A stretch of DNA of 5,184 nucleotides, taken from positions 1-5,184 of the forward strand of contig DATMEW010000036.1 in NCBI GenBank assembly GCA_035556495.1, read 5' to 3'. Of the stretch, positions 4,296-5,184 are shown in pieces. Under the pieces are notes generated by a model. The model had not been told where the DNA came from, did not search any database, and worked only from the letters and a program-made list of their open reading frames with translations. Position 1 is the stretch's first letter, and every line of letters starts with the position of its first letter. Both the position numbers and the translations under genes were made by a program. The stretch is from CANKHJ01 sp035556495 (GTDB lineage: Bacteria > Pseudomonadota > Alphaproteobacteria > Rhizobiales > Xanthobacteraceae).

Positions 4296-5184
4296 ATGCC
4301 GGATCCGCTACCGAGCTGGAACGACACCGCGATCAAGGCGACGATCGTCGAATTCGTCGCGCGCGTCACCGGCGAACGCAGCCCCGACTATATTCCACCT
4401 CCCGAGCGGATTGCGACGTTCGACAACGACGGCACGCTGTGGTGCGAACATCCCCTGCAGGTGCAGTTCTTCTTCGGCCGTAGCCGCCTCGAACAACTCG
4501 TCGCCAGCGATGCCGGCTTGAAAGAGCGGCAGCCGTTCAAGGCGTTCCTTGAGCACGACCTGAAAACCATCCACGAGTTCGGCAAGCGCGGCTTTCTCGA
4601 GGTCGCCGCCGCCACGCATTCGGGAATGACCGAGGAAGAATTCGAACAGGTTGCCCGCTCCTGGCTCGCGACGGCCAGGCACCCGACCCTTGGCCGGCCG
4701 TTCACCGAGCTTACCTATCAGCCGCAGCACGAGCTTCTGAACTACCTCCGCGCCAACGGGTTCAAGACCTTCATCGTTTCAGGCGGCGGCCTCGATCTGA
4801 TGCGGTCTTTCGCCGAGGAGCGTTACGGAGTGCCGCGCGAGCAGGTCATCGGCTCAAGCGTCAAGACCCGCTTCGAAATTCGCAACGGATCAGCCGTCCT
4901 CATCAAGCTGGCGGACATCAACAGCTTCGACGACCGCGAGGCAAAGCCGCAGAATATCGGCCTGCATATCGGGCGCCGACCGGTCCTTGCCTGTGGCAAT
5001 TCCGATGGCGATCTCGCCATGCTGCGTTACGTCAAATCCGGGCCGGGCTCGCGCCTGGCCTTGCTCCTGCATCATGACGATGCCGCTCGCGAATTTTCCT
5101 ATGACCGCGATTTCAAGGTCAGCCCGCTCGCCGAGGCGCTGGACAAGGCGGAGGAATACGGGCTGACAACCGTCAGCATGAAAC
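4296..5184 (+). CDS. Cytosolic HAD-superfamily hydrolase, paralogue of the 484-1497 product (3' end cut off by window)
   Basis: The frame is open from ATG 4296 to the window edge, giving 296 codons with no stop. By comparison with the paralogue only about ten residues are missing. All HAD motifs are present: D43 and D45 in TFDNDGTLW, S162 in FIVSGGG, probable K217 in EAKPQN, and GNSDGD with D237 and D239. A C1-type cap of about 115 residues lies between motifs I and II. The protein begins MPDPLPSWND, so it starts where the mature part of the paralogue starts (DPLPSWND) and has no signal peptide. No in-frame start codon exists from the palindrome to 4296, so the leaderless form is not a start-choice error. 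The Shine-Dalgarno sequence is weak (AGGGCAG, spacing about 3). Expected activity is Mg-dependent phosphomonoester hydrolysis in the cytoplasm; the substrate is unknown. It has its own leader with operator copy 3, after a strong terminator. Confidence 0.85.
   Translation, partial: MPDPLPSWNDTAIKATIVEFVARVTGERSPDYIPPPERIATFDNDGTLWCEHPLQVQFFFGRSRLEQLVASDAGLKERQPFKAFLEHDLKTIHEFGKRGFLEVAAATHSGMTEEEFEQVARSWLATARHPTLGRPFTELTYQPQHELLNYLRANGFKTFIVSGGGLDLMRSFAEERYGVPREQVIGSSVKTRFEIRNGSAVLIKLADINSFDDREAKPQNIGLHIGRRPVLACGNSDGDLAMLRYVKSGPGSRLALLLHHDDAAREFSYDRDFKVSPLAEALDKAEEYGLTTVSMK

Noticed and set aside
3979..4521. A 180-residue + strand ORF overlapping the end of the Cys-rich gene and the start of the second HAD gene
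   Set aside because: It is out of frame with both genes, runs through the terminator and operator copy 3, and its sequence is Arg/Ser/Pro-rich noise.

Overview
The window looks like chromosomal DNA of a high-GC alphaproteobacterium. The protein families resemble those I associate with Bradyrhizobium/Rhodopseudomonas-type Rhizobiales. This is a judgement from remembered family resemblance, not from a search. All supported genes lie on the + strand. Nothing mobile is visible: no transposase, tRNA, CRISPR array or integration site.

Layout. The last 39 codons of what is probably an arylsulfatase (1-121) end at a GC-rich terminator-like hairpin (128-160). Next comes a possible 65-codon ORF (178-375) whose stop codon lies inside a second hairpin (367-403). 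An exported HAD-superfamily phosphatase-like hydrolase follows (484-1497). After a 209-base gap, two outer-membrane beta-barrel-type proteins lie 12 bases apart: a 'neuromedin U'-type protein (1707-2492) and a SphA/Phenol_MetA_deg-type transporter-like protein (2505-3536). Then come a small secreted protein with two cysteine-rich repeats (3626-4054), a strong intrinsic terminator (4116-4164), and a second HAD hydrolase without a signal peptide (4296 to the window edge).

The most interesting signal is regulatory. A perfect inverted repeat, TTGGACC-N2-GGTCCAA, occurs three times, each time in the leader of a gene or operon: before the barrel pair, before the Cys-rich gene and before the second HAD gene. 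The last two copies share 19 identical bases and lie at exactly the same distance (67 bases) from their start codons. A GACCC(C) motif follows all three. This suggests one dimeric transcription factor, not encoded in the window, that co-regulates barrels, Cys-rich protein and cytosolic HAD enzyme. The first HAD gene has no copy.

Working model (inference): an envelope-centred module in which exported hydrolases (sulfatase, HAD phosphatase) and a small disulfide-type protein act in the periplasm, the two barrels sit in the outer membrane, and a cytosolic HAD paralogue does related chemistry inside the cell. The substrate cannot be told from the sequence.
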